Shown: positions 39,141 to 48,370, numbered from the stretch's first letter. The stretch: DNA of 64,000 bases from Candidatus Palauibacter scopulicola (GCF_947581915.1 NZ_CANPWG010000047.1:22559-86558); one strand, 5' to 3'. The notes: generated from the sequence alone by a model not told the origin. A program made the numbers and translations.

Positions 39141-40229
39141 TCACCGCGCGGATCCGTCCGGCATGGCCGTACTCGTCATGCGACGGAACTCGGCGGGATC
39201 CGAGGTGATCCGAAGGCACTCCTCGAAATCCACCTGGCCCCGGGCATGGAGCCGGTGGAGCGCATCGTTGAGCGTCCGCATCCCGAACCTGCGCGCGGCC
39301 TGCATCGCGGAGTGGATCTGATGGACCTTCGCCTCCCGGATCAAAGCCCGGACCGCGGGCGTCGCGACCAGGATCTCGCAGGCGACGACCCGACCGCCGC
39401 CCTGCGCGCGGCGAAGCAGTGTCTGGGTGATGACGCCCTCGAAGACGTGGGCGAACTGCGCGCGCACCTGCTCCTGCCGGTGGGAAGGGAAGGCATCGAT
39501 GATCCGGTGGATGGACTCCGCGGCCGAACGTGTATGCAGCGTGCCGAGGGCGAGGTGTCCGGTTTCCGCGACCGTGAGCGCGGCTTGAATCGTCTCCGGA
39601 TCCCGCAACTCGCCAATGAGAATCACGTCCGGGTCCTGGCGCAGGGCGTAGCGGAGGGCGCTGGCAAAGTCGGGCGTGTCCTGCCCGATTTCGCGCTGGT
39701 TCACGATGCATCGTTTGTGCGGATGTACGAATTCGATCGGATCCTCGATCGTCACGATGTGGCCCGCACGGGCCGCGTTGATGCGGTCCACCATCGCCGC
39801 CAGCGTCGTCGATTTCCCCGAGCCGGTGGGCCCCGTTACCAGCACGAGCCCGCGCGGTTTGTCCGCCAGCCGGCCGACGACCGAGGGTACGCCGAGTTCG
39901 CGCAGGCTCGGGATTTCGACCGGGACGCGGCGGATGGCGCAGGCCACGCTCCCTTGCTGCCGGAACAGGTTCGCGCGAAAGCGGGAGAGACCCGGGATCG
40001 CGAAGCCGAAATCGAAGTCGGGCTCGCACGCGAAGCCCTCACGCTGTTCCTTCGAGAGCATCGAACGACCGAGAGTTTCGGTATCGTCCGGATCCAGCGC
40101 GCCCGCCGCGCGACTGTCCGTGAGGTTGCCGTCGATCCGCAGCTTCGGGCGTTCGCCCACCGTAAGGTGCAGGTCGGACGCTCCCCGTTCGACCATCTCG
40201 GTCAGCAGTGCCACCAGACGTGCGTCCAT
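39141..40229 (-). CDS. pilT: PilT retraction ATPase
   Basis: A 362-residue hexameric ATPase that drives retraction of the pilus. Walker A is GPTGSGKST, the Asp box VTIEDPIEFVH, Walker B ILIGELRDPETIQAAL, and the His box GTLHTRSAAESI. N-terminal GASDLHLTVGERPKLRIDG marks PilT versus PilB. The start is the ATG at 40229, ten bases after the pilB stop. It would give twitching motility, and retraction that pulls DNA toward the cell. Confidence 0.96.
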   Translation of the reverse strand: MDARLVALLTEMVERGASDLHLTVGERPKLRIDGNLTDSRAAGALDPDDTETLGRSMLSKEQREGFACEPDFDFGFAIPGLSRFRANLFRQQGSVACAIRRVPVEIPSLRELGVPSVVGRLADKPRGLVLVTGPTGSGKSTTLAAMVDRINAARAGHIVTIEDPIEFVHPHKRCIVNQREIGQDTPDFASALRYALRQDPDVILIGELRDPETIQAALTVAETGHLALGTLHTRSAAESIHRIIDAFPSHRQEQVRAQFAHVFEGVITQTLLRRAQGGGRVVACEILVATPAVRALIREAKVHQIHSAMQAARRFGMRTLNDALHRLHARGQVDFEECLRITSDPAEFRRMTSTAMPDGSAR

Positions 40230-40239
40230 CGGGCCCGGC

Positions 40240-41766
40240 CTACGCCGGCGTCTCCCTGAGGACGTCTTCGAGCGTCGCGATCCCCCTTCTTGCCTTGGCA
40301 AACCCGTCCTGACGCAGGGTGATCATCCCCTCCTTGGCGGCGCGGCGCTCGATCTCCTCCGACGATGCCCCCGCCAGGACGAGCCGGCGGATCGCGGGAG
40401 ACATCGGAAGGACTTCATACAGGCCCTGACGGCCCGAATACCCCGACCCATCGCACGAATCGCAGCCCGCGCCGCGGTAGAAGGCGTCCTGGCCGCGTCC
40501 GCCCGCTTGCAACCCGACCGAACGCAGAATCTCGGGGGCGTAGCTCGCCTCGACGCGGCAGTCGGGACAGATCCGGGGGACGAGCCGCTGGGCGGTGATG
40601 ACCTTGACGGCAACGGCCACGTTGAACGCTTCGATCCCCATGTCCACGAGTCGCGTCGCGGTCGAAGCGGCATCATTGGTGTGAAGCGTGGAGAGCACGA
40701 GATGTCCGGTGAGCGCCGCCTTCACGGCGATGCCACCCGTCTCGCGGTCGCGGATCTCGCCCACCATGAGGATGTTGGGGTCCTGCCGCAGGAAGGCGCG
40801 AAGCGTCGTGGCGAAGGTGAGACCGATCTTCGGACGGATCTGGACCTGGTTGATGCCTTCGATGCTGTACTCGACCGGATCCTCGGCGGTCATGATGTTC
40901 GCCTCGGGCGTGTTGAGTCTCGCGAGTGCGCTGTAGAGCGTCGTGGTCTTGCCGGATCCGGTGGGGCCGGTGACCAGAACCATGCCGGACGTCTGAGCGA
41001 TTGCCGCGAGCAACTCCCGCTCCGCGCGCGTCTCCATTCCGAAGGATTCGAGGTCGAAGGCCTGCCGCTCCCTGTCGAGGATTCGGAGGACGACCTTCTC
41101 GCCGAACAGCGTGGGAAGCGTCGAAACCCGGAAGTCGATGACCCGGTCGGCGACCGGCATCCGGATCCGGCCGTCCTGGGGAATCCGGCGCTCCGCGATG
41201 TTCAGGTCCGCCAGGATCTTGAGGCGAGACGTCAGGGCCGCCGCCAGCTGGAAGGGCGGCCGCAGGATCTCACGCAGTCTCCCATCCAGGCGATAGCGGA
41301 CCCGCAGTTCACTCTCGTACGGCTCGAAGTGAATGTCCGAGGCGCCGCGTCGTACCGCATCGGCGAGGAGGTCGTCGATGAGCCTCACGGCCGGTTCCTC
41401 GCTCGCTTCGGCCGAATCGGCGTCGGCCGGCGGTGCCACGGTCACGTCCTCCGCCCGCCCGCCCCCGCGTGTCGTGGCAGCTTCATAACTCCGGTCGATC
41501 CGTTGGCGGAGCGTGTGTTCTCCCACTCCAACGGCGTCGATCTCGAACTGGGTGAGGAACTGCAGGTCGTCGATGAGCGCCGCATCGGACGGGTCCGCCA
41601 TCGCGACGGAGAGCGTCCGGCCGGTGCGCCGCAGCGGGAGCACGAGATGCCGGCTTGCAAACTCCGCCGGGATGAGACGAAGGACCTTCGGATCCGACGC
41701 CGGTCGCTTCCGCTTCGGGGCCGGGGTGTCCGCGGCCCGGGAGGGAGTCACCGCGCCCCCGCGCAT
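40240..41766 (-). CDS. pilB: PilB extension ATPase
   Basis: A 508-residue GspE-family ATPase for pilus assembly. An N-terminal MshEN-like domain (residues 25-105) precedes the core. Walker A is GPTGSGKTT, the Asp box TAEDPVEYSIEGI, Walker B ILMVGEIRDRETG, and the His box LSTLHTND. A four-cysteine zinc site (CPDC, then CDSC about 40 residues later) is as in other PilB proteins. The ATG at 41766 lies within the last 19 bases of comEA, so the two are translationally linked. Confidence 0.95.
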   Translation of the reverse strand: MRGGAVTPSRAADTPAPKRKRPASDPKVLRLIPAEFASRHLVLPLRRTGRTLSVAMADPSDAALIDDLQFLTQFEIDAVGVGEHTLRQRIDRSYEAATTRGGGRAEDVTVAPPADADSAEASEEPAVRLIDDLLADAVRRGASDIHFEPYESELRVRYRLDGRLREILRPPFQLAAALTSRLKILADLNIAERRIPQDGRIRMPVADRVIDFRVSTLPTLFGEKVVLRILDRERQAFDLESFGMETRAERELLAAIAQTSGMVLVTGPTGSGKTTTLYSALARLNTPEANIMTAEDPVEYSIEGINQVQIRPKIGLTFATTLRAFLRQDPNILMVGEIRDRETGGIAVKAALTGHLVLSTLHTNDAASTATRLVDMGIEAFNVAVAVKVITAQRLVPRICPDCRVEASYAPEILRSVGLQAGGRGQDAFYRGAGCDSCDGSGYSGRQGLYEVLPMSPAIRRLVLAGASSEEIERRAAKEGMITLRQDGFAKARRGIATLEDVLRETPA

Positions 41767-42446
41767 ACCTGTTCCCGGAAGCGGGCGAGCGTGCGTGCGC
41801 CGATGCCCCGGACGCGGGTCACGGCCTCGGGCGTCTCGAATCGCCCGTTCTCGCTTCGGTCATCGATGATGCGGGCCGCGAGAGCGGGGCCAATGCCGGT
41901 CAGGCTCTCGAGTTGCGCGCGGTCGGCCCGATTGAGATCGATCCGTGCGCCGCCGGGCGGACAACCCATCACCATTGCCGCGGCGGGGGCGGGGGCCGGG
42001 CGGCGCGCCCCGGGGCCGGGGCCCGGGCGGGGCGCCCCGGGGTCGAAACGGATATGCGGCGCGAGGCGGCGCGCGGTGACCTCTCCCACTCCACCGACCC
42101 GTTCCAGATCGGCGGGTTCGCGGAACGGAGCGCGTTGCCGCTCCTCGATGAGAGCTTCCGCCAAGCTCGGACCGACGCCGGGCAGCCGGCGCAACTCGTC
42201 GGCCGGGGCGCGGTTCACATCGATCTGTTCCCCATCGGCGAGCGGGGTCTGCGCCCGCTGCTCGCGGGTCAGCGCGGCGACGACCTCGCCCTCGATGCCC
42301 GCCAGATCCGTCGCGGGGTCGATCGTGTCGAGACCTTCAAGCCGGCCCGGGTCAGGCGCGAGGAGGGTGCGCGTCACGAGACTCACGCCCACGAGCACGA
42401 GCGCGGCGCCCATGGCCTTGCGTTCCGCGCGATTCAGATCCCACAC
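41748..42446 (-). CDS. comEA: ComEA-like DNA-binding protein with two helix-hairpin-helix domains
   Basis: A 232-residue protein with an N-terminal membrane anchor (AMGAALVLVGVSLVT). Two helix-hairpin-helix motifs are present: DVNRAPADELRRLPGVGPSLA near residue 75 and DLNRADRAQLESLTGIGPALA near residue 170, joined by a linker rich in Pro, Gly and Ala (about 137-160). ComEA proteins bind incoming double-stranded DNA in the periplasm. Most have one HhH unit, so the doubled form is notable. It starts with a GTG and is the first gene of the pil cluster. A membrane-bound competence factor is the main reading, although similar HhH proteins occur in other settings. Confidence 0.85.
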   Translation of the reverse strand: MWDLNRAERKAMGAALVLVGVSLVTRTLLAPDPGRLEGLDTIDPATDLAGIEGEVVAALTREQRAQTPLADGEQIDVNRAPADELRRLPGVGPSLAEALIEERQRAPFREPADLERVGGVGEVTARRLAPHIRFDPGAPRPGPGPGARRPAPAPAAAMVMGCPPGGARIDLNRADRAQLESLTGIGPALAARIIDDRSENGRFETPEAVTRVRGIGARTLARFREQVCAGAR

Positions 42447-42530
42447 CCCGCACCTCCCCCTCGATGAAAACCGATGTCCACCCGAGGATCGGGGCGGGGA
42501 TCAACCCGTCGTCAAACGGTCATCCGCGGG

Positions 42531-42580
42531 CGTGTCGGAGGGCGTCGGAGGACGTCGGAAGGCGTCGGAAGGCGTCAGAA
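42531..42580. repeat. five copies of a 10-bp degenerate tandem repeat
   Basis: Consecutive plus-strand units CGTGTCGGAG, GGCGTCGGAG, GACGTCGGAA, GGCGTCGGAA and GGCGTCAGAA. The repeat runs from the intergenic DNA upstream of comEA into the last bases of the TonB-like gene, whose stop lies inside the final unit. It might be a slippage-prone spacer or a remnant repeat. Confidence 0.8.
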
Positions 42581-43255
42581 GATGAAGACGATCTCGGCCC
42601 AGCCGTCGACGGGGGTCCCGTGGCGCAGCGCGGGGCGGTATTCCCACGCCCGCACCTGGCGCATGATGTCGCGGTTGAAGTCCTCATCCGGGGTCGGGGG
42701 ATCGAGTTCAACCAGGCTGGGACGCCCGGTCGCGTCGACGAAGACGCGCACCGTCACCTCCATGCCGCGGACGGCGCTCGGGGGATCCCAGTGCGGCACG
42801 ACGGACCTCGGCACGGGCGACACGTAGCCGTCGCCCTCGCCCCCGCCCGCCCCCTCGTCCCCGGCCCCGACCCCCGCCCCGAGCCCGGGCGCCGGCGCCG
42901 GCGCGCCGACGGGGAGCAGCTCGGAGGCCACGTCGATCTCCGCCTCGCGGACCTCGATCTCGGGCATGTCGACGGCGAGGACGGGCCGCGGCGGAGGGGG
43001 GATCTCGATCCTGCGCGGCATGGACACCCTGACCGCCCTCAGGCCGCCCCCGCCGGCGGGGAGATCGGGATCCACCCCGGGCCGGGCCGCCGGCTCGAAC
43101 TCGGGCGCCGGGCGCACCCACAGGAGGAGCAGGAACGCGTGCAGGAGGGTGGAGGCGAGCATCCCGCCCCACCACACGGCCCGCTCCCGGTCGCGGGAAC
43201 GCGATGAGGCGACCCTGTATCGCCAGTCCGGCCGTTTCCTTGTCGTCGTGCGCAC
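42575..43255 (-). CDS. energy transducer TonB-like protein
   Basis: A 226-residue protein with one N-terminal transmembrane helix (MLASTLLHAFLLLLWV), a proline-rich and Gly/Ala-rich periplasmic stretch (about 75-150) and a C-terminal TonB domain ending VRVFVDATGRPSLVELD and VRAWEYRPALRHGTPVDGWAEIVF. This matches TonB-like energy transducers that connect the proton motive force to outer-membrane receptors. No ExbB/ExbD genes are nearby. The start is a GTG at 43255. It faces away from tdh and precedes comEA on the same strand by 128 bases. Confidence 0.9.
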   Translation of the reverse strand: MRTTTRKRPDWRYRVASSRSRDRERAVWWGGMLASTLLHAFLLLLWVRPAPEFEPAARPGVDPDLPAGGGGLRAVRVSMPRRIEIPPPPRPVLAVDMPEIEVREAEIDVASELLPVGAPAPAPGLGAGVGAGDEGAGGGEGDGYVSPVPRSVVPHWDPPSAVRGMEVTVRVFVDATGRPSLVELDPPTPDEDFNRDIMRQVRAWEYRPALRHGTPVDGWAEIVFIF

Positions 43256-43445
43256 AGGTCCGATCCGACTCCAGAATGGTCGCGAGGCCGTCGGGACGGC
43301 GTCACGCGGCGGTCAGCAGTCCCCCGCTGAAGCATCGTACGGAAGGCCGCCCCCGCGGGTTCCCGGCGCTTGCCGCCCGGTCAGGCCCTCCGGCACATTG
43401 TGCGCCACCCGACACGTCTCCATCCAGGAGCCATCTTCCGTCGCC

Positions 43446-44477
43446 ATGAAAGCGATCCGCAAACCCGGGCCGGCCCCCGGCCTCGAGCTGTGCGACGCGC
43501 CGGTGCCCGAGATTCGCTCCCGCGACGTGCTGGTCAAGGTGCGGCGGGCAGGGATCTGCGGCACGGACCTGCACATCCACCAGTGGGACCGCTGGTCGCG
43601 GCATCGCGTGAATCCGCCCGTCACGCTCGGCCACGAATTCATGGGAGAGGTCGTCGAGACCGGCCGCCTGGTCCGGAACATCGAGGTCGGCGACCGCGTC
43701 TCGGCGGAAGGGCACCTGGTCTGCGGACACTGCGAGTACTGCGGCACCGAGCAGGCGCACGTGTGCCGGGACACGCGGATCATCGGCATCGACCGGGACG
43801 GCGCGTTCGCGGAGTACGTCTCCATCCCCGCGGCGAACATCATCCACGTCCCCGACTCCATCGGCGACGACCTGGCGGCGGTGTTCGACCCGCTCGGAAA
43901 CGCTTTCCACACGGTTTTGCACACGGACGTGGCGGGGCGGGTCGTCGCCGTGGTCGGCTGCGGCCCGATCGGCCTGTTCGCGGTCGGGATCGCGCGCGCG
44001 GCGGGAGCCTCCAGGGTCATCGCGGTCGAGCCGCACGAGGGGCGGCGGAAACTCGCGGCGCGCATGGGCGCGCACGACTGCCTCGACCCGGCGGACGGCG
44101 ACGTGGAGGCGCGGATCGTCGACCTCACGCACGGCTACGGGGCGCACGTGGTGTGCGAGATGAGCGGACACCCCGAGGGCGTGCGCTCCGCCTTCCGCAT
44201 GTGCCGCAACGGCGGCCACGTCCGGCTGCTGGGGTTGCCGAAGGATCCGGTGGAGGTCGACCTCGCCCGCGACGTCATCTTCAAGGGTCTCCACCTGTAC
44301 GGCGTAGTGGGGCGGCTCATGTACCGGACGTGGATCGAGATGCGGGACTTCCTGGCATCGGGACGTCTCGATGTCGAGCCCGTGATCACCCACCGGCTCC
44401 CGTTCGACCGCTTCGAGGAGGGGTTCGACTCCATGTATTCCGGCGAGGCGGCGAAGGTCGTCCTCACGCTGGACTAG
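43446..44477 (+). CDS. tdh: L-threonine 3-dehydrogenase
   Basis: A 343-residue medium-chain zinc alcohol dehydrogenase that oxidises L-threonine to 2-amino-3-ketobutyrate. The catalytic zinc site includes Cys38 (GICGTDLHIHQWD) and GHEFMGEVVE (from 62). A structural zinc site has cysteines in CGHCEYCGTEQAHVC. The cofactor motif is VVGCGPIGLFAVGIARA. The pattern DLHIHQWD is typical of Tdh. The following kbl gene encodes the next enzyme of threonine breakdown, which supports the call. The ATG at 43446 has AGGAG about 16 bases upstream. Confidence 0.95.
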   Translation: MKAIRKPGPAPGLELCDAPVPEIRSRDVLVKVRRAGICGTDLHIHQWDRWSRHRVNPPVTLGHEFMGEVVETGRLVRNIEVGDRVSAEGHLVCGHCEYCGTEQAHVCRDTRIIGIDRDGAFAEYVSIPAANIIHVPDSIGDDLAAVFDPLGNAFHTVLHTDVAGRVVAVVGCGPIGLFAVGIARAAGASRVIAVEPHEGRRKLAARMGAHDCLDPADGDVEARIVDLTHGYGAHVVCEMSGHPEGVRSAFRMCRNGGHVRLLGLPKDPVEVDLARDVIFKGLHLYGVVGRLMYRTWIEMRDFLASGRLDVEPVITHRLPFDRFEEGFDSMYSGEAAKVVLTLD

Positions 44478-44490
44478 CCCTTCGGCCCCC

Positions 44491-45153
44491 GTGGCGCGCG
44501 CCGCCGCCCCCGTCGTCCCGGCCTTCGCCGCCGCCGCGCTGCTGGCGGCCGGGTGCTGGCGGATCGGAGAAGGCGCCCCCAGCGAGGCGCTCGTCACCTG
44601 GGTCGCGTATCCCGAGACGGTCGAGGTGGGCGCGCCGTTCTCGTTCGAGTTCGGCGGGCCCGTGTCCGAGGACCAGTGCGGGCGGCTGGACACGGCTACG
44701 CTCGCGGTCACCGACTCCTCGATCGACCTCGCGGCGCGGCGGAGCACCTTCCGCACCATGTGCGCGCCCCAGCACGTCAGCTTCTATGAGGCGCGGCCCA
44801 TCACGCTCGAGACGCCCGGGCGCTACCGCATCCGCACCGCGACGGACATCGATCTCGGCACGCTCGTCGCGACGGACAGCGGAGGATTCTCCGGCATCCG
44901 CACCTGGGGCGAGGGGACGATCCGCGAGGCGGCCGGGTGCTGGCTGTTCGGGCCGGGGTGGATCGGGAGCCAGCGGGTATTCGCGCTCGACGGCCTCAGC
45001 CCCGAGCTTCGCGAGGCGGGGACCGATCGCATCCTCCATGTCCGCGGGCGGCTGCGAGGCTTCATCTCGTGCGGCAACTGGGGGTCGCGCCCCAGAATCC
45101 GTGTGGACACCGCGTGGGCCACCGACAAGCGGGTCGGCGATCTCTACCGCTGA
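44491..45153 (+). CDS. putative lipoprotein of unknown function
   Basis: A 220-residue product starting with GTG at 44491. A signal peptide with lipobox LLAAGC (cysteine at residue 22) predicts a membrane-anchored lipoprotein. The mature part is beta-rich (VTWVAYPETVEVGAPFSFEFGG and FYEARPITLETPGRYRIRT) and has cysteines that could form disulfides. It is not similar to anything I can name. It sits between tdh and kbl, 13 bases after tdh, so it is probably read with the threonine-degradation genes without an obvious link to their role. Confidence 0.65.
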   Translation: MARAAAPVVPAFAAAALLAAGCWRIGEGAPSEALVTWVAYPETVEVGAPFSFEFGGPVSEDQCGRLDTATLAVTDSSIDLAARRSTFRTMCAPQHVSFYEARPITLETPGRYRIRTATDIDLGTLVATDSGGFSGIRTWGEGTIREAAGCWLFGPGWIGSQRVFALDGLSPELREAGTDRILHVRGRLRGFISCGNWGSRPRIRVDTAWATDKRVGDLYR

Positions 45154-45186
45154 GCCTGAGCGACGCGAGGGCGGGAAGACGCGATC

Positions 45187-46413
45187 ATGACACTGTATGA
45201 GGAGCGGGATGGGATGACGTCGAACGTGAACCGGGGCCTCGAGCACCGCCTCGTCTCCGAACTAGGAGAGATGAGGGAGAACGGGGTTCACAAGGAACTG
45301 CTGCACATCATGGGGCGGCAGGCTCCGGTCGTGGACATCGATGGTCTGGGCGAGACCATCAACATGTGCTCCAACAACTACCTGGGCCTGTGCGACGAAC
45401 CCTCCGTGATGCAGGCGGTGAAGGACGGGGTGGACGAGTACGGGGCGGGGACGTCCTCGGTGCGCTTCATCTGCGGGACGTTCGACATCCACCGCGAACT
45501 CGAGGCGAAGATCGCGGACTTCCTCGAGACGCCGGCCTCGCTCACCTACACCTCCGCGTGGAACGCGAACGAGGGTCTCTTCGCGCCGCTCCTGGGCGCG
45601 GATGACGCCCTGATCTCGGACCGGCTCAACCACGCCTGCATCATCGACGGGATCCGCCTCTGCAAGGCGCGCCGCTTCATCTACGACCATATGGACATGG
45701 ACTCGCTGCGCGATGCCCTCGAGGCGAGCCGCGACGCGCGCCACCGGCTCGTCATCACCGACGGCATCTTCTCGATGGAAGGGGAGATCGCGCCGCTCCC
45801 GGAGATCCGGGAACTGTGCGACCGCTACGACGCGATCATGGCCGTGGACGACTCGCACTCGACGGGGGTGCTGGGCGACACGGGACGGGGGACGCCCGAG
45901 CACTTCGGGATGCACGGCGAGGTCGACATCGTCACGTCGACGCTCGGCAAGGCGCTCGGGGGCATGGCGGGCGGCTTCACGGCCAGTTCCGAAGCCGTCA
46001 TCGACTATCTCGTTCAGGCGTCGCGCACCCAGTTGTTCACCAACGCCCTGCCCTGCCATTCGGCGGCCGGGGCCATGGCCGCGATCGAGCACCTGGAGGG
46101 GCATCCGGAACTCGTGGCCCGGCTCCGCGACAACACGGAGTATTACCGCGAGGGATTGATCGAACTCGGATACAAGCCGATTCCCGGCGGCACGCCCATC
46201 GTCCCCGTCATCATCGGAAAGACGGCGGACGCGATCCGGCTCAGCCGCGAACTGCTGCGCGAGGGCGTGTTCGTCATCGGGTTCGGGTATCCCGTGGTCC
46301 CGCGCGGGGAGGCCCGGATCCGCTGTCAGCTGTCCGCCGCGCACGAGCGCGGACACATCGACGCCGCCCTCGCCGCCCTGAAGAAGGTGGGAGAGCGGCT
46401 CCACCTGATCTGA
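45187..46413 (+). CDS. kbl: glycine C-acetyltransferase (2-amino-3-ketobutyrate CoA ligase)
   Basis: A 408-residue PLP enzyme of the alpha-oxoamine synthase family. It splits 2-amino-3-ketobutyrate with CoA to glycine and acetyl-CoA. The PLP lysine lies in STLGKALGGMAGGF. Other motifs are NMCSNNYLGL near the N-terminus, the SVRFICGTFDIHRELE segment, and VDDSHSTGVLGDTGRGTPEH. The start is the ATG at 45187; a second ATG at 45214 is also possible. With tdh two genes upstream it makes the threonine-to-glycine pathway, which would feed the glycine cleavage system. Confidence 0.95.
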   Translation: MTLYEERDGMTSNVNRGLEHRLVSELGEMRENGVHKELLHIMGRQAPVVDIDGLGETINMCSNNYLGLCDEPSVMQAVKDGVDEYGAGTSSVRFICGTFDIHRELEAKIADFLETPASLTYTSAWNANEGLFAPLLGADDALISDRLNHACIIDGIRLCKARRFIYDHMDMDSLRDALEASRDARHRLVITDGIFSMEGEIAPLPEIRELCDRYDAIMAVDDSHSTGVLGDTGRGTPEHFGMHGEVDIVTSTLGKALGGMAGGFTASSEAVIDYLVQASRTQLFTNALPCHSAAGAMAAIEHLEGHPELVARLRDNTEYYREGLIELGYKPIPGGTPIVPVIIGKTADAIRLSRELLREGVFVIGFGYPVVPRGEARIRCQLSAAHERGHIDAALAALKKVGERLHLI

Positions 46414-46438
46414 CGCCCTTGGCGCCACGGAGGCTGCG

Positions 46439-46470
46439 GGGAGCATGGGATCGCGAGGGAGCATGGGATC
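46439..46470 (+). repeat. 14-bp direct repeat upstream of rpe
   Basis: GGGAGCATGGGATC occurs at 46439-46452 and again at 46457-46470, four bases apart (18-base period). Each copy has a purine-rich GGGAG that could act as a ribosome-binding site. It lies between kbl and rpe. Confidence 0.75.
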
Positions 46471-46497
46471 TTGACTGAGCGCGGACTGAATCGGGAC

Positions 46498-47175
46498 ATG
46501 CCGGGGGGGATGGTCATCGCCCCATCCATCCTCGCCGCCGACTACGCGCGGCTGGGGGCGGAGGTGGCCGAGGCGGAGGCGGCGGGCGTGGAGTGGTTCC
46601 AGCTCGACGTCATGGACGGGCACTTCGTGCCCAACCTCACGATCGGGCTGCCGGTGCTGGAGTCGTTGCGCGCCGTGTCCGACTCCTTCCTCGACGTGCA
46701 CCTGATGATCGACAACCCGGGCGAGTTCCTCGAGCCGTTCGCGGCGGCCGGGGCCGACATGCTCACGGTCCACCAGGAGGTGTCGGCCCACCTGCACGGC
46801 GACCTGCACCGGATCCGGGAGCTTGGCTGCTACGCCGGCGTCGCGCTCAACCCGGCCACGCCCGCGGAGACGCTGTCGGAAGTCCTGGGATACGTGGACC
46901 TCGTCCTCGTGATGACGGTGAACCCGGGGTTTGGAGGACAGAAGTTCATCGCCGAGGCGGTGCCGAAGATTTCCACGGTGCTTCGAATGGCCGCGGATCG
47001 CGGGCTGGCTCCGCCGGCCATCCAGGTGGACGGGGGGATCGATCCCGCGTCCGCGCCCGTGTGCGCCGCGGCGGGGGCGTCGGTGTTCGTGGCCGGTTCC
47101 TCGGTCTTCCGCTGGGCGCCCGGCATCGCCGCGAACATGGCGGCGCTGCGCGACGCGCTCGCGCCCCACGGCTGA
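46498..47175 (+). CDS. rpe: ribulose-phosphate 3-epimerase
   Basis: A TIM-barrel enzyme interconverting ribulose-5-phosphate and xylulose-5-phosphate. Signatures are IAPSILAADYARLG at the start, LDVMDGHFVPNLTIGLPV, HLMIDNPGEFLEPF, NPGFGGQKFIAEAVPKI, and IQVDGGIDPASAP, all highly typical of Rpe. The ATG at 46498 was taken as start. A TTG at 46471 (better ribosome-binding site) and an ATG at 46510 closer to the conserved core are alternatives. Length is about 225 residues. It is followed 7 bases later by the MoeB-like gene, with no obvious pathway link. Confidence 0.93.
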   Translation: MPGGMVIAPSILAADYARLGAEVAEAEAAGVEWFQLDVMDGHFVPNLTIGLPVLESLRAVSDSFLDVHLMIDNPGEFLEPFAAAGADMLTVHQEVSAHLHGDLHRIRELGCYAGVALNPATPAETLSEVLGYVDLVLVMTVNPGFGGQKFIAEAVPKISTVLRMAADRGLAPPAIQVDGGIDPASAPVCAAAGASVFVAGSSVFRWAPGIAANMAALRDALAPHG

Positions 47176-47182
47176 GGACGGG

Positions 47183-48370
47183 ATGAACGGCGGCCTCTCC
47201 CGCGACGAACTCGTCCGCTACGGACGGCACGTCAGCATCCCGGAGGTGGGGGTGGAGGGACAGCGGCGCCTGCTGGCTTCGAGCGTGCTCATCGTGGGCG
47301 CAGGCGGGTTGGGATCGCCGGCCGCGCTGTACCTGGCCGCGGCGGGGGTGGGGCGGCTCGGCCTCGTGGACCACGACCGCGTGGACCTTTCCAACCTGCA
47401 GCGCCAGGTGCTCTACGACACGGATGCGGTCGGGACGCCGAAGCTCGCCTCCGCCCGGACCCGGCTCGCGGGACTGAACCCGGACATCGCCGTCGAGACC
47501 TTCGATACGCGGCTGGAATCGGGGAACGCGTTCGAGATCCTCGAGGGATGGGATTTCGTCATCGACGGGAGCGACAACTTCCCGACCCGGTACCTCGTGA
47601 ACGATGCCTGCGTGATGCTGGGGATACCGTTCGCGTACGGGGCCATCCTCCGCTTCGAGGGCCAGGCGTCGGTGTTCGCGGCGCCGGATGGCCCGTGCTA
47701 TCGCTGCCTGTTCCGGGATCCTCCGCCGCCGGATCTCGTGCCGAATTGCGCGGAAGCCGGGGTCCTCGGGGTCCTGCCCGGCATCGTGGGGTCGATACAG
47801 GCGAATGAGGCGATCAAGTGGCTGGCGGGAATCGGCGACACGCTCGCCGGGCGCCTGCTCCTCATCGACGCGCTCCGCATGGAGTTCCGCTCGCTGGACA
47901 TCGCCCGCGACCCCGAGTGCGTGGTCTGCGGCCCCGAGCCGACGGTGACGGAACTCATCGACTACGAGCGCTTCTGCGGCGGGACGGCGGACGCGGCGGC
48001 GGACGGCGGGGCGGACGGCGCCGCGGAATCGGAGAGTGCGATGGACGACTTCGACATCGATGTACACGAACTGAAGCGCCGGGTCGACGCCGGCGAGCGT
48101 TTCCAGCTCATCGACGTACGCGAAGACTACGAGTGGGCGATCTGCAACCTGGAGGAGGCGGGGGCGCGGCTCGTGCCGCTCGCCACGCTCCCGGAGGCGG
48201 TGGAGAGCCTGGACGCGTCGGAACCCCTCATCATCCACTGCCGCTCGGGCCCCCGCGGCGACCGCGCCGTCGAGTACCTGCGCGCGGTGGGCTTCGACCG
48301 CGCCGTGAACCTCGCGGGGGGGATCCTCGCCTGGGCCGAGGAGATTGATCCCGCGATGCCGCAATACTGA
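47183..48370 (+). CDS. MoeB/ThiF-type adenylyltransferase fused to rhodanese (MoeZ/MOCS3 type)
   Basis: A 395-residue E1-like enzyme that activates the C-terminal glycine of a sulfur-carrier protein and may transfer sulfur to it. The nucleotide motif GAGGLGSP is at residues 39-46. The NCAEAGVLGVLPG segment supplies the catalytic Cys. A zinc site uses CYRC and CVVC. The C-terminal rhodanese domain (about 290-395) has the active Cys in HCRSGPRG. The combination is like MOCS3/MoeZ. The sulfur carrier (MoaD or ThiS) is not seen nearby. Starts with an ATG at 47183 with GGACGG upstream. Confidence 0.92.
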   Translation: MNGGLSRDELVRYGRHVSIPEVGVEGQRRLLASSVLIVGAGGLGSPAALYLAAAGVGRLGLVDHDRVDLSNLQRQVLYDTDAVGTPKLASARTRLAGLNPDIAVETFDTRLESGNAFEILEGWDFVIDGSDNFPTRYLVNDACVMLGIPFAYGAILRFEGQASVFAAPDGPCYRCLFRDPPPPDLVPNCAEAGVLGVLPGIVGSIQANEAIKWLAGIGDTLAGRLLLIDALRMEFRSLDIARDPECVVCGPEPTVTELIDYERFCGGTADAAADGGADGAAESESAMDDFDIDVHELKRRVDAGERFQLIDVREDYEWAICNLEEAGARLVPLATLPEAVESLDASEPLIIHCRSGPRGDRAVEYLRAVGFDRAVNLAGGILAWAEEIDPAMPQY

